Part shown: positions 15,312 through 24,348 of the stretch, piece after piece | Position numbering within the stretch: position 1 is the stretch's first letter | Layout of the letters: each line of letters starts with the position of its first letter | Source of the DNA: Streptomyces cupreus | Lineage (GTDB): Bacteria > Actinomycetota > Actinomycetes > Streptomycetales > Streptomycetaceae | Direction: 5' to 3' | Length of the DNA: 64,000 nucleotides | NCBI RefSeq assembly: GCF_014257025.1 | Contig: NZ_JACMSF010000018.1 | Coordinates: forward strand, 62,001-126,000 | The notes under the pieces: generated by a model | Told to the model about the DNA's origin: nothing | The model's database searches: none | What the model saw: only the letters and a program-made list of their open reading frames with translations | Made by a program: the position numbers and the translations under genes

Positions 15312-16667
15312 ATGACCCCTCAGCCAAACCCCGAGGTCGGCGCCGCCGTGAAGGCCGCGGACCGTGCTCATGTGTTCCACTCCTGGTCCGCGCAGGAGCT
15401 CATCGACCCGCTCGCCGTCGCCGGCGCGGAGGGGTCGTACTTCTGGGACTACGACGGCAACCGCTACCTCGACTTCACCAGCGGGCTCGTCTACACGAAC
15501 ATCGGCTACCAGCACCCGAAGGTCGTCGCCGCGATCCAGGAACAGGCCGCGCGGATGACGACGTTCGCGCCCGCGTTCGCGATCGAGGCGCGGTCGGAGG
15601 CGGCCCGGCTGATCGCCGAGCGGACGCCGGGCGACCTGGACAAGATCTTCTTCACCAACGGCGGCGCCGACGCCGTCGAGCATGCGGTGCGCATGGCCCG
15701 GCTGCACACCGGCCGCCCGAAGGTGCTGTCGGCCTACCGGTCGTACCACGGTGGCACTCAGCAGGCCGTGAACATCACCGGGGACCCGCGGCGCTGGGCC
15801 TCCGACAGCGCGACCGCCGGTGTCGTGCACTTCTGGGCGCCCTACCTGTACCGCTCCCGCTTCTACGCCGAGACCGAGGAGCAGGAGTGCGCGCGGGCGC
15901 TGGAGCACCTGGAGACGACGATCGCCTTCGAGGGGCCGTCCACCATCGCCGCGATCATCCTGGAGACCATTCCGGGTACGGCGGGGATCATGGTGCCGCC
16001 GCCGGGCTATCTCGCCGGGGTACGTGAGATATGCGACAAGTACGGGATCGTCTTCGTCCTCGACGAGGTCATGGCCGGGTTCGGGCGGACCGGTGAGTGG
16101 TTCGCGGCGGATCTGTTCGGCGTCGTGCCGGATCTGATGACCTTCGCCAAGGGCGTGAACTCCGGGTATGTGCCGCTGGGCGGTGTCGCGATCTCGGGCG
16201 CGATCGCCGAGACCTTCGGGAAGCGCCCGTACCCGGGTGGTCTGACGTACTCCGGGCATCCGCTGGCCTGTGCCGCCGCCGTCGCGACGATCGACGTGAT
16301 GGCGGAGGAGGGTGTCGTCGAGAACGCGGCGAGGCTCGGCGCGACCGTCGTCGAGCCGGCGCTTCGGGAACTGGCCGAGCGGCATCCGTCGGTGGGCGAG
16401 GTGCGCGGTGTCGGGATGTTCTGGGCGCTGGACCTGGTGAAGGACCGGGAGACGCGGGAGCCGCTGGTGCCGTACAACGCGGCCGGCGAGGCGAACGCGC
16501 CGATGGCGGCCTTCGGGGCGGCCGCGAAGAAGCACGGCATCTGGCCCTTCGTGAACATGAACCGGACCCATGTCGTACCGCCGTGCAATGTCTCCGAGGC
16601 GGAGCTGAAGGAGGGGCTCGCGGCGCTGGACGCGGCGCTGTCGGTGGCGGACGAGTACACGGAGTAG
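15312..16667 (+). CDS. Class III (aspartate aminotransferase fold) pyridoxal-phosphate aminotransferase
   Basis: 451 aa. The omega-aminotransferase family is shown by GSYFWDYDGNRYLDFTSGLV, the FFTNGGADAVEHAVRMAR cofactor loop, AYRSYHGGTQQA, the DEV motif in VFVLDEVMAGFGRTGEWF, and TFAKGVNSGY with the PLP lysine. The usual substrates are beta-alanine, 4-aminobutyrate, taurine or similar omega-amines with pyruvate as acceptor; which one applies cannot be told. The following GntR-type regulator may control it. Length is normal and no damage is seen. Confidence 0.9.
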   Translation: MTPQPNPEVGAAVKAADRAHVFHSWSAQELIDPLAVAGAEGSYFWDYDGNRYLDFTSGLVYTNIGYQHPKVVAAIQEQAARMTTFAPAFAIEARSEAARLIAERTPGDLDKIFFTNGGADAVEHAVRMARLHTGRPKVLSAYRSYHGGTQQAVNITGDPRRWASDSATAGVVHFWAPYLYRSRFYAETEEQECARALEHLETTIAFEGPSTIAAIILETIPGTAGIMVPPPGYLAGVREICDKYGIVFVLDEVMAGFGRTGEWFAADLFGVVPDLMTFAKGVNSGYVPLGGVAISGAIAETFGKRPYPGGLTYSGHPLACAAAVATIDVMAEEGVVENAARLGATVVEPALRELAERHPSVGEVRGVGMFWALDLVKDRETREPLVPYNAAGEANAPMAAFGAAAKKHGIWPFVNMNRTHVVPPCNVSEAELKEGLAALDAALSVADEYTE

Positions 16668-16690
16668 CCTTCAAGGACCGCTGCAGTGGC

Positions 16691-16714
16691 CGGGGTCACC
16701 CATGAGCGACCCCG
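16691..16714 (+). terminator. Weak hairpin after the aminotransferase
   Basis: CGGGGTC and GACCCCG arms (7 bp) around a 10-base loop, about 23 bp past the stop at 16667 and before the GntR start. No U-tract. It could be a terminator or an operator for the GntR protein. Confidence 0.3.
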
Positions 16715-16793
16715 TAGCTCGAACGCGTAAGGTGGCGTGCTCGCAGACATATGCGTGCATGCCACCCCGCGCGAACGAGGAGACCTCCCGACC

Positions 16794-17492
16794 ATGCCCG
16801 GCTCCAGCGGCAACGCTGCCGTGACCCGTAGCACCCTGCGGCAGCAGATCGCGGATGCCTTGCGGGACGAGGTGCTGGCCGGGCGGCTTCAGCCGGGGCA
16901 GGAGTTCACGGTCAAGGAGATAGCCGAGCAGTACGGCGTCTCCGCCACCCCGGTGCGTGAGGCGCTCGTCGATCTGTCCGCGCAGGGGCTGCTGGAAGCA
17001 GACCAGCACCGCGGCTTCCGCGTCCACGAGTACTCCGTGGACGACTACCGCGGGATCATCGAGGCCCGCAGCCTCATCATCGACGGCATGTTCCAGGCCC
17101 TCGACGACAGCCGCAAGGGATACCGGGAGCCCGGCGACCCCCGCACCGCCGCCGCCCTCGCCGGTGTGCGCCGTCGCGGCGAGGAGGCCCAGCGGGCCGC
17201 AAGCGCCGGTGACCTCACCGTCCTCATCGGCTACGACCTGCGCTTCTGGCGCGAGCTCGCCGCCCTCTTCGGCAACCCCTACCTCGCCGACTTCCTGCAC
17301 CGCCTGCGCGTCCAGTCCTGGGTGTGCGCCGTGCAGCCGCTGCGCCGGCTGGCCGACCTGCGCGGCGAGCTCTGGTCCGGCCACACCGAACTCGTCGACG
17401 CGCTCTCCCGCCGCGACATCGCCGCCGCGCGCTCGATCATCGACGCGTACCACACCCACTCCCTCTCCCTGATCGAGCGACTCGCGACCTGA
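16794..17492 (+). CDS. GntR-family (FadR-subfamily) transcriptional regulator
   Basis: 232 aa from ATG 16794, which has a GAGGAG site at good spacing; the ORF extends 19 codons upstream without support. The N-terminal wHTH is TLRQQIADALRDEVLAGRLQ, F-T-V-K-E-I-A-E-Q-Y-G-V-S-A-T-P-V-R-E-A-L and QGLLEADQHRGFRVHEYSVD. The helical FCD-type effector domain (about 80-225) includes the metal-coordination-like D...H...H pattern (YDLRFWRELAALFGNPYL; LWSGHTELVDALSRRD). Such regulators respond to small carboxylates or amines. The adjacent aminotransferase is the most likely target. Confidence 0.9.
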   Translation: MPGSSGNAAVTRSTLRQQIADALRDEVLAGRLQPGQEFTVKEIAEQYGVSATPVREALVDLSAQGLLEADQHRGFRVHEYSVDDYRGIIEARSLIIDGMFQALDDSRKGYREPGDPRTAAALAGVRRRGEEAQRAASAGDLTVLIGYDLRFWRELAALFGNPYLADFLHRLRVQSWVCAVQPLRRLADLRGELWSGHTELVDALSRRDIAAARSIIDAYHTHSLSLIERLAT

Positions 17493-17615
17493 GGGATGGG
17501 TATGGGACCTGCACCACCCGTACCCACGACCGGTACTAGGGGGTTTCACCCCGGGCCGTACCGATTACCCTTCCCTGACCATCGCACTACGCCGCGCTAC
17601 GCGAGGAGTCCTCTT

Positions 17616-18266
17616 TTGGCCTGTGACCTGTGGCTGGTACCGCTCGTCGATGTGTTGTGCCACACCCCCGACAACCCGTTCGCCGAGGAACTCGCGCAAT
17701 ACAACAAGGTGCTCGCCGAGGCCGGGCTCCCGCCGGTGCCGGTGTACCAGTACATGCCGGGCCTGTCCGGCGAGGTCGCCCCGGTGGCCGGATTCGACTA
17801 CGACGCCCTGCACTTCCTGCGCCGCGCGTATCTCCTCCAGGTGTGCGGTCTGCCGATGACGCCGGTGGACGAACTCGGCGGCGACTACGAACAGCTCCTG
17901 GAGATGTTCGAGACGACGGCCCAGCAGTCGCACCTGGTCTGGCACTACGACCACGCGGGGGCGTATGTCCCGGTGGACTTCCCGCACCCCCTGTCGAGCG
18001 ATGAACTCCTCGCCGGGGGCGGCCCTTTGGGCTCCTCCCAGACTCTGCTCCGGGAACTGGAGTTCGTCGCCCCGTCGATCGGCATCGACCCCGCGAACCC
18101 TCCGGCGGCACCCCGACCGCCTCTGGCCCCCACGGAGTTGGAGGAACCGGCCGTCCCCGCGCCGTACGACCCCAGCCCCTTCGCCCGCGAACGCCATGTC
18201 TGGCTGGGCCTCCACGCGGCGGCGACGCGCAGCCTGGCACAGGGCTCGATGATCATCTTCAGCTGA
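17616..18266 (+). CDS. Conserved hypothetical protein, TTG start
   Basis: 216 aa. The likely start is TTG 17616 (giving LACDLWLVPLVDVLCHTPDN): a GAGGAG ribosome site sits 7 bp before it, while the ORF's upstream methionine has none and reads through repetitive Pro codons. The protein has no signal peptide or TM segment. Features are a conserved N-terminal stretch (PFAEELAQYNKVLAEAGLPP), a central YDALHFLRRAYLLQVCGLPM, the DHAGAYVPVDFP motif, a Pro-rich linker and a final ERHVWLGLHAAATRSLAQGS. I have seen it only as a Streptomyces hypothetical; no function assigned. Confidence 0.75.
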   Translation: MACDLWLVPLVDVLCHTPDNPFAEELAQYNKVLAEAGLPPVPVYQYMPGLSGEVAPVAGFDYDALHFLRRAYLLQVCGLPMTPVDELGGDYEQLLEMFETTAQQSHLVWHYDHAGAYVPVDFPHPLSSDELLAGGGPLGSSQTLLRELEFVAPSIGIDPANPPAAPRPPLAPTELEEPAVPAPYDPSPFARERHVWLGLHAAATRSLAQGSMIIFS

Positions 18267-18280
18267 AGGGTGACGCCAGG

Positions 18281-18577
18281 TCAGTCGCCGCCCAGTTGGG
18301 AGAGCCCCTTCTGGAGGTCCTCGGCGTTCATGATCGGGGTGAACGTGATCTCGGCGTTGAGCTCGGTGAAGAACGGTTCGGCCGTCGGCGGGAGTTGGGA
18401 GCTGTCCTGGAGGTCCAGGACCAGCCAGCAGGTACGGCGCCCGCCCTCCGGACCGAAGTACGCGGCTTCCGGCCTGAGCTTCTCCAATGCGGTCTTGATC
18501 ACCTCGGGCATCCGGCCGCTGCGGATGGCCTCGTTGCCCTTCTCCGTGTCCAGCGTCGCCTTGAGCATGACTCGCAT
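18281..18577 (-). CDS. Small conserved hypothetical, possible ferredoxin-like fold
   Basis: 98 aa (MRVMLKATLDTEKGNEAIRS). The order beta-alpha-beta (MLKATLD; GRMPEVIKTALEKL; AAYFGPEGGRRTCWLVLDL) and a second half (AEPFFTELNAEITFTPIMNA) suggests a dimeric alpha-beta ferredoxin-like protein such as those with antibiotic-monooxygenase or muconolactone-isomerase shape. No catalytic residues can be named. Its gene is convergent with the TTG-start gene, 14 bp apart, and monocistronic. Confidence 0.7.
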   Translation of the reverse strand: MRVMLKATLDTEKGNEAIRSGRMPEVIKTALEKLRPEAAYFGPEGGRRTCWLVLDLQDSSQLPPTAEPFFTELNAEITFTPIMNAEDLQKGLSQLGGD

Positions 18578-18641
18578 CGCAGTCTCCTTTTCGCCGTCTA
18601 CCCGCTTCAGGATATGCCCTATATGTCAGGGTTCGCAGTTC

Positions 18642-19322
18642 TCAACGGCCGCTTGCTCCCGGAGTGATCAGCCCCGTCTCATAGGCCACGACAACGGCCT
18701 GGGCGCGGTCCCGCAGGCGGAGTTTGGCCAGGATCCGGGCCACGTGCGTCTTCACGGTCGCCTCGCTCAGGACGAACCGCTCGGCGAGTTCGGCGTTGCT
18801 CAGCCCGGTGCCGAGGGCCTGGAGGACCTCCACCTCGCGCGGGGTGAGGACGGACAGGTCCCGGTGCAGCACGGCGGTCCGCGTGTCCTGCGAGACGAAG
18901 CGCTCGACGATGCGCCGGGTGATCGCCGGGGCGAGCAGCGCGTCACCGGAGCGGGCCATGCGGACGGCGGCGACCAGGTGTTCGGGGGTGACGTCCTTCA
19001 GCAGGAAGCCGCTGGCACCGGCCGTGAGGGCCGCGTAGACGTAACGGTCCAGATCGTACGTCGTGAGGATCAGCACCCGGGGCGGGTCGGGGACGACGGT
19101 GCCGGACAGGATGCGGCGGGTGGCCTCCAGGCCGTCCAGGCCCGGCATCCGTACGTCCATCAGCACAAGGTCGGGGCGGGTGCGCCGGACCGCCTCCAGC
19201 GCCTGCTCGCCGTCCGCCGCCTCCGCGACCACGTCGATGCCGTCGGCGGTGAGGATCATGGTGAAGCCGGTGCGGACCAGCGCCTGGTCGTCGGCGATCA
19301 CCACCCGCGGCGCGGCCGTCAC
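18642..19322 (-). CDS. NarL/LuxR-family response regulator
   Basis: 226 aa. The receiver domain has IADDQALVRTGF, the phospho-acceptor in LVLMDVRMPGLDG, and K in GFLLKDVTPEHL. The LuxR HTH at the C-terminus is LTPREVEVLQALGTGLSNAE, LAERFVLSEATVKTHVARIL. Its ATG overlaps the stop of the preceding kinase gene by 4 bp. Together they form the two-component system transcribed away from the ABC transporter at 20797-24284, whose expression they likely control. Confidence 0.94.
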   Translation of the reverse strand: MTAAPRVVIADDQALVRTGFTMILTADGIDVVAEAADGEQALEAVRRTRPDLVLMDVRMPGLDGLEATRRILSGTVVPDPPRVLILTTYDLDRYVYAALTAGASGFLLKDVTPEHLVAAVRMARSGDALLAPAITRRIVERFVSQDTRTAVLHRDLSVLTPREVEVLQALGTGLSNAELAERFVLSEATVKTHVARILAKLRLRDRAQAVVVAYETGLITPGASGR

Positions 19323-20593
19323 GGCGCCACCGCCGGAACCATGGCACGCACCCGGAAACCGCCGGTGGGCCGCGTCCCCGCGTCCAGCGTCCCGCCGTAG
19401 ACGGCGAGCCGTTCACGGAGTCCGATCAGGCCCCGGCCGCCCTCGGGAACGCCCACGCCCGCTGCCGTACCCCCGCTGTCGGACACCTCCACGCGCACCC
19501 CGTCCCCGGTGTGCTCGACCGTCACCCGTACCCGCGCGCCCGAGGCATGCCGGACGACGTTGGTCAGTGCCTCCTGCACCACGCGGTACGCGGCCAGGTC
19601 GGCGCCGGCCGGGAGGGCGGCCGGAGTCCCTGTCACGGTCAGTTCGACGGGGACGCCGGTCGCGCGGACCCGGTCGACGAGGGCGGGCACCTGGGCGAGG
19701 CCCGGCTGGGGAGCCAGGCCGGGGTCCGAACCCTCCGCGCGGTCCCCGGCCTCGCCGTCCATCGTCAACAGGCCCATCACATGCCGTAGTTCGGCCATTG
19801 CGGTACGTCCGCCCGCCTCGACGGCCAGCAGTGCCTCGCGGGCCCGGTCGGGGGCGGCGTCCATCACCTTGCGGGCCGCGCCCGCCTGGATCACCATCAC
19901 GCTCACATTGTGGGTGACGATGTCGTGCAACTCCCGGGCGATCCGGGCCCGTTCGTGCTCGACGGCGAGACGGGTGGCGGCCTCCTGCCGTTCCTGGAGG
20001 TCGCGCACGCGCTGCTGCCAGACATGGATCGCGTTCGCCCCGAGCCCCACCCCGACCAGGGCCAGGAACGGCACGACACTGGTGGTGAAGTACGGGAAGT
20101 ACTCCTCGTGCAGCACCGTCATCAGCACGGCCCCGACCAGCAGGCTGGCCAGCGCGTACAGCCGGTGCGGACTGTGCACGGCGGCGCTGTACGCGGCAAC
20201 CACGCACGACAGGAACGGATAGACGCCGGCCCCGCTCTCGCCGGAACGCTGACCGAACAGCAGCGTCAGGACGAGCACGGCCCAGAACGCGGCCAACGGA
20301 TACCGCCGCCGCACGATCAGCGGCAGCGCGGTCAGCGCGGCCAGGACCAGCTCCCCCGGGTCCAGCGCGGTGTCCGGGGGCACGGGCAGGGGCGGCGGCG
20401 GCTCACCGAACTGCGGAGCCGGCGCCACCTGGTCCTGCTGCGGCCGCCCCACGGCACCCACCGTGCAGGCGGCCAGCACCAGGGCCAGGACGGCGTCGGC
20501 CGTCCGGCTCCACCGCGAGGGGCGCGGCAGCGGTCCGGAGTGCAGCAGTGCCGCCACGCCCGACTTCCACCGCTCCGCGCCCGCCCCGCTCAT
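19319..20593 (-). CDS. Sensor histidine kinase (HisKA_3 type)
   Basis: 424 aa from ATG 20593 (MSGAGAERWKSG). It has about five to six N-terminal TM segments (DAVLALVLAACTVGAV; LVLAALTALPLIVRRRYPLA; FWAVLVLTLLF; RLYALASLLVGAVLMTVL; VPFLALVGVGLGANAI) and a cytoplasmic dimerisation helix with phospho-His in RELHDIVTHNVSVM. The ATPase part has RVVQEALTNVVRHA and VSDSGGTAAG...GRGLIGLRERL. Little is outside the membrane, so it probably senses membrane or transporter state, as in bacitracin-type two-component systems beside ABC transporters. Confidence 0.92.
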   Translation of the reverse strand: MSGAGAERWKSGVAALLHSGPLPRPSRWSRTADAVLALVLAACTVGAVGRPQQDQVAPAPQFGEPPPPLPVPPDTALDPGELVLAALTALPLIVRRRYPLAAFWAVLVLTLLFGQRSGESGAGVYPFLSCVVAAYSAAVHSPHRLYALASLLVGAVLMTVLHEEYFPYFTTSVVPFLALVGVGLGANAIHVWQQRVRDLQERQEAATRLAVEHERARIARELHDIVTHNVSVMVIQAGAARKVMDAAPDRAREALLAVEAGGRTAMAELRHVMGLLTMDGEAGDRAEGSDPGLAPQPGLAQVPALVDRVRATGVPVELTVTGTPAALPAGADLAAYRVVQEALTNVVRHASGARVRVTVEHTGDGVRVEVSDSGGTAAGVGVPEGGRGLIGLRERLAVYGGTLDAGTRPTGGFRVRAMVPAVAP

Positions 20594-20796
20594 GGGCCCA
20601 GTCTGACAAGCGCCCGGTGCGGTCACATCCCTCTCGCCGGGGAGGGGCCGTACATCCGCCGCGTACATCTCAGGGATGACGTGCCCGCCGGGTCCTCCCG
20701 GTACGGCAGCCGCACTCGCCGCCGCGGGCGACGCCCCGGAGTCGGCACCGCGCCTAGCGTCGCGCCGAACCGTCCGTCAGAACCGGGGAGGCAGCG

Positions 20797-21486
20797 ATGG
20801 ACACACCCGTCATCGACATCAGCGACGTGAGCCGTACGTACGGGGAGGGGCCGCCGGCGCTCGCGGGCGTCAGCCTGACCGTGCGGGCCGGGGAGGCGGT
20901 GGCCGTGCTCGGTCCTTCCGGCAGCGGCAAGTCCACGCTGCTCAACCTGATCGCGGGTCTTGACCGGCCGTCCGCCGGCAGCGTCACCGTCGACGGGCTG
21001 CGCGTGGACCGGCTGAGCGAGACCGCCTCGGCGAAGTACCGGCGGGCGCGGATCGGCATGGTCTTCCAGTTCTTCCACCTGCTGGACGATCTGACGGTCA
21101 CCGAGAACGTACTGCTGCCCGCCCGCCTCGCCGGAACACCCCGAGCCGAGGCCCGCCGACGCGCCGCGGACCTACTGACACACCTCGGCATCAACCGCCA
21201 CGCCGACGCCCGCCCCGGCACCCTGTCCGGCGGCGAACGCCAACGAGTGGCGGTAGCCCGCGCCCTGATGAACCGTCCGGCCCTGCTGCTGGCCGACGAG
21301 CCGACCGGCGCCCTGGACTCCGCGTCAGGCGAGGACGTACGGGAACTGCTGACCGCGCTCAACGCGGACGGCCAGACGATCCTGCTGGTCACCCACGACC
21401 CGACCCTCGCCGAATCCTGCACGACCCGCACGATCGAACTGGTCGACGGCCGGATCGCCCGGGACACGGCGGGGGTGCTGCGGTGA
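20797..21486 (+). CDS. ABC transporter ATP-binding protein (MacB/LolD type)
   Basis: 229 aa. Walker A (LGPSGSGKSTLLNLIAGLD), Q-loop (FQFFHLLDDLTVTENVLLPA), signature LSGGERQRVAVARAL, Walker B (LLLADEPTGALDS) and the H-loop (LVTHDPTLAESC). It is the ATPase partner of the FtsX-type permease, which it overlaps by 4 bp (GTGA). Divergent from the histidine kinase with about 200 bp between. The MacB-like class exports peptides or antibiotics, or acts mechanically as in cell-envelope stress responses. Confidence 0.95.
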   Translation: MDTPVIDISDVSRTYGEGPPALAGVSLTVRAGEAVAVLGPSGSGKSTLLNLIAGLDRPSAGSVTVDGLRVDRLSETASAKYRRARIGMVFQFFHLLDDLTVTENVLLPARLAGTPRAEARRRAADLLTHLGINRHADARPGTLSGGERQRVAVARALMNRPALLLADEPTGALDSASGEDVRELLTALNADGQTILLVTHDPTLAESCTTRTIELVDGRIARDTAGVLR

Positions 21487-24284
21487 GGGCGGGGGGTGGA
21501 TTCGGGCGGCGTCGGCCGCGGGCCGTGGGTGCGCTGGGGGCGGTGGTGCGGGCCGGGGTTGGGCGGCGGCGGGTGCAGACCGCGGTGATGGTCCTGACCA
21601 CGTTCATCGCGGTCACCTCGTCCGTGGTGGCCGTCGGGGTGCTCGTCGCGTCCCGGGCGCCCTTTGACCACGCCATGGCCGAGCAGCGCGGCGCACATCT
21701 GACCGCGTGGTTCGACGCCCGGAAGGCCACGGAGGCCCAACTGGCGGCCACCGCGCGGGCCTCCGGGGTCACCGGCGCGGCCGGTCCCTTCCGGACCGTG
21801 TCACTGAGTCCGCGTACGGCCTCGGCCTCCGGTGAGATGCCGTCCGGTACGAACCTGCCCGAGCTGACCGTCACCGGACGGGCCGACGCCGTCGGGCCGG
21901 TCGACCGGCTTGACCTGGTCTCCGGCAGGTGGGCCACCCGCCCCGGCGAGATCGTGCTGGCCGAGGGTGACAGCGCGCTGCCGACCGGAACACGGCTGGA
22001 CTTCCCCGGCCTGCCGGGCCCACCGACACTCACCGTCGTCGGCATCGCCCGTTCGGTCACCGGCACCGCCGACGCCTGGGTGACGCCCGCCCAGGCCGAG
22101 GCGCTCACCACGCCGAACGGCACGTCCGGGTACGCGATGCTGTACCGCCTCAGCAGTGCCGGCACCGACGCCGAGGTAGCTGCCGGCCGGGCCGCGATCA
22201 CCGCCGCCGCGCCGGAGGGCGCCCTGACCGGCACCCGCTCCCACCTCGCCGTCCGGCAGGAACAGCTCGCCAACGCGCTCGCCTTCGTGCCCTTCGTGGC
22301 CGCGTTCGGGGTGCTCGCGCTGGCCATGTCGGTGCTGATCATCGGCATCGTCGTCAGCGGCGCGGTGGGCGCCGCCACCCGGCGCATCGGCATCCTGAAG
22401 TCCCTCGGCTTCACCCCGGCCCAGGTCGTACGGGCCTACGTCGCCCAGGCCCTGCTCCCGGCCGCCATCGGCTGCGCCCTAGGAGTGGCCCTCGGCAACC
22501 TGCTCGCCGGCCCGGTCCTCGGCAGCGTCGAGGACGTCTACCGCGGCGCCCCGGCAACGATCCCCTGGTGGGTCGACGTAACGGCTCCCGCCGTAGCCCT
22601 GGCCCTGGTCGCCGCCGCGGCCCTCGCCCCCGCCCTGCGAGCGGGCCGCCTGCGTACGGTCGAGGCGCTCACGGTGGGCCGTACGGCGGAGACGGGGCGG
22701 GGGCGACGGTCGACGCGGCTGCCGAGGGGGCGCACACCGGGGCGCCCGGGCAGGCGGCTGACGGGCCGACTGCCGCTGCCCGGACAGGCCGGACGTACGC
22801 CCAACCCCGCACAGGCGCCGACGACCCACCAGCCGCCCGAACCCACACCGCACCCGCCCAGGCAGCTCACGGAACGACTGCCGCTGCCCGGACAGGCCGG
22901 ACATACGCCCAACCCCGCACAGGCGCCGACGACCCACCAGCCGCCCGAACCCACACCGCACCCGCCCAGGCAGCTCACGGAACGACTGCCGCTGCCCGGA
23001 CAGGCCGGACATACGCCCAACACCGCACAGGCGCCGACGACCCACCAGCCACCCGGACCCCCACCGCACACCCCCCACGGCCGCCCGCCCCGCCGTCCGA
23101 CTGCCCGGCTCCCCCAACCCGTCGCCCTCGGCCTGGCCCAGTCCTTCGCCCGCCCCGCCCGTTCGGCGACGACCGCCGCCGCCGTTGCCCTCGCCACCGT
23201 CACCGTGACCTTCGCGGTCGGGCTGGCTCTGACGCTCGGTGCTGTGCAGACGCAGCGCATGCTCGACTCCTCCGCACCGGTCGTCGTGGAGACCGGCCGG
23301 GGGCAGGGCGGCCCTGCCGGTGCCGCCGTGGTCCCCGCTCCCGGGCAGCAGCCCGGGCCGCAGGCCGACCCGGCCGACGTGGCCGCCGCGCTGAAGGCCG
23401 AGCAGCGGACCCGCCGCTTCTACAGCACCGTCCAGGGCGAGGTGCAGGTGTCCGGGATCACAGGGCGGACCGCCGTGGTCGGGTATGACGGCGACGCGTC
23501 CTGGGGCGCCCCGGAGCTGGTCGAGGGGTCCTGGCTCGGCGGGCCCGGCCAGGCCGTGGTCACACAGCGGTTTCTCGACGCCGCCGGGGTCCGGGTCGGA
23601 GACTCCGTCACGCTGACCGAGAAGGGCCGCAGCAAGACCGTACGCATCGTCGGCGAGGCGTTCTTCACCGAGGACGACGGCATGGTCCTGCTGACCCGGG
23701 CCACGACCCTCACCGCCCTGGGCCTCGACGCCGACGCGCACCGCTTCCACGCCCAGCCGGTATCCGGCACGGCTACGTCGGCCTACCTGACCGCGCTGAA
23801 CGAGGCCCTGGCCGACACCGGCGCCGTCGCCCACACCAATGTCGACAACGCGTCCGGCGTGATCGCGGCCATGGACGCCCTGATCGCCATGCTCACCCTG
23901 ATGCTGGTCGCGGTCGCGGGCCTGGGCGTGCTCAACACGGTCGTCCTCGACACCCGGGACCGCATCCATGACCTCGGCATCCTCAAGGCCCTCGGCATGA
24001 CGCCCCGGCAGACCGTCAGCATGGTCCTCACCTCGGTCACCGGCATCGGCCTGCTCGCCGCGGCCGCCGGGGTTCCGCTGGGCATCACCCTGCACCACTA
24101 CGTCACCCCGCTCATGGGCAACGCCGTCGGCATGGACCTGCCCGACGCGTTCCTCACCGTCTACGACCCGCTCCCGCTGGCCCTGCTCGCCCTCGGCGGA
24201 GTGTCGATCGCGGTCGGCGGCGCCCTGCTCCCGGCGGGCTGGGCGGCACGGACGGACACGGCGAAGGCACTACGGACGGAGTGA
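21483..24284 (+). CDS. FtsX/MacB-type ABC permease with a repeated Pro-rich linker
   Basis: 933 aa. An N-terminal TM helix (TAVMVLTTFIAVTSSVVAVG) and an extracytoplasmic MacB-PCD-like region precede an FtsX domain (ALAFVPFVAAFGVLALAMSV, ILKSLGFTPAQVVRAYVAQA). After a cytoplasmic linker, a second copy follows (SFARPARSATTAAAVALATV; IAMLTLMLVAVAGLGVLNTV, HDLGILKALGMTPRQTVSMV). This is the usual ten-TM duplicated architecture. The linker contains nearly three copies of a 36-residue unit (RLPLPGQAGHTPNPAQAP...), encoded by 108-bp DNA repeats at 22767-23075. It works with the preceding ATPase. Confidence 0.93.
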   Translation: MRAGGGFGRRRPRAVGALGAVVRAGVGRRRVQTAVMVLTTFIAVTSSVVAVGVLVASRAPFDHAMAEQRGAHLTAWFDARKATEAQLAATARASGVTGAAGPFRTVSLSPRTASASGEMPSGTNLPELTVTGRADAVGPVDRLDLVSGRWATRPGEIVLAEGDSALPTGTRLDFPGLPGPPTLTVVGIARSVTGTADAWVTPAQAEALTTPNGTSGYAMLYRLSSAGTDAEVAAGRAAITAAAPEGALTGTRSHLAVRQEQLANALAFVPFVAAFGVLALAMSVLIIGIVVSGAVGAATRRIGILKSLGFTPAQVVRAYVAQALLPAAIGCALGVALGNLLAGPVLGSVEDVYRGAPATIPWWVDVTAPAVALALVAAAALAPALRAGRLRTVEALTVGRTAETGRGRRSTRLPRGRTPGRPGRRLTGRLPLPGQAGRTPNPAQAPTTHQPPEPTPHPPRQLTERLPLPGQAGHTPNPAQAPTTHQPPEPTPHPPRQLTERLPLPGQAGHTPNTAQAPTTHQPPGPPPHTPHGRPPRRPTARLPQPVALGLAQSFARPARSATTAAAVALATVTVTFAVGLALTLGAVQTQRMLDSSAPVVVETGRGQGGPAGAAVVPAPGQQPGPQADPADVAAALKAEQRTRRFYSTVQGEVQVSGITGRTAVVGYDGDASWGAPELVEGSWLGGPGQAVVTQRFLDAAGVRVGDSVTLTEKGRSKTVRIVGEAFFTEDDGMVLLTRATTLTALGLDADAHRFHAQPVSGTATSAYLTALNEALADTGAVAHTNVDNASGVIAAMDALIAMLTLMLVAVAGLGVLNTVVLDTRDRIHDLGILKALGMTPRQTVSMVLTSVTGIGLLAAAAGVPLGITLHHYVTPLMGNAVGMDLPDAFLTVYDPLPLALLALGGVSIAVGGALLPAGWAARTDTAKALRTE
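22767..23075. repeat. 108-bp tandem repeat (about 2.9 copies) inside the permease gene
   Basis: Units begin at 22767, 22875 and 22983 with CGACTGCCGCTGCCCGG. Copies one and two differ by few bases and the third diverges only at its end. The period is a multiple of three, so each unit adds 36 residues of Pro/Gln/His-rich linker. Near identity at silent sites points to recent duplication and likely copy-number variation. Confidence 0.92.
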
Positions 24285-24290
24285 GCACGC

Positions 24291-24322
24291 GAAAGGGGCG
24301 TCCCGGCCGGGACGCCCCTTTC
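24291..24322. terminator. Bidirectional terminator between the ABC permease and purA
   Basis: A near-perfect 32-bp palindrome: GAAAGGGGCGTCCC pairs with GGGACGCCCCTTTC around GGCC. It lies 6 bp past the permease stop and 26 bp past the purA stop. The A/T ends give short U-tracts both ways. Confidence 0.9.
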
Positions 24323-24348
24323 AACACAGCTCACACAGCCGCTGCCGC

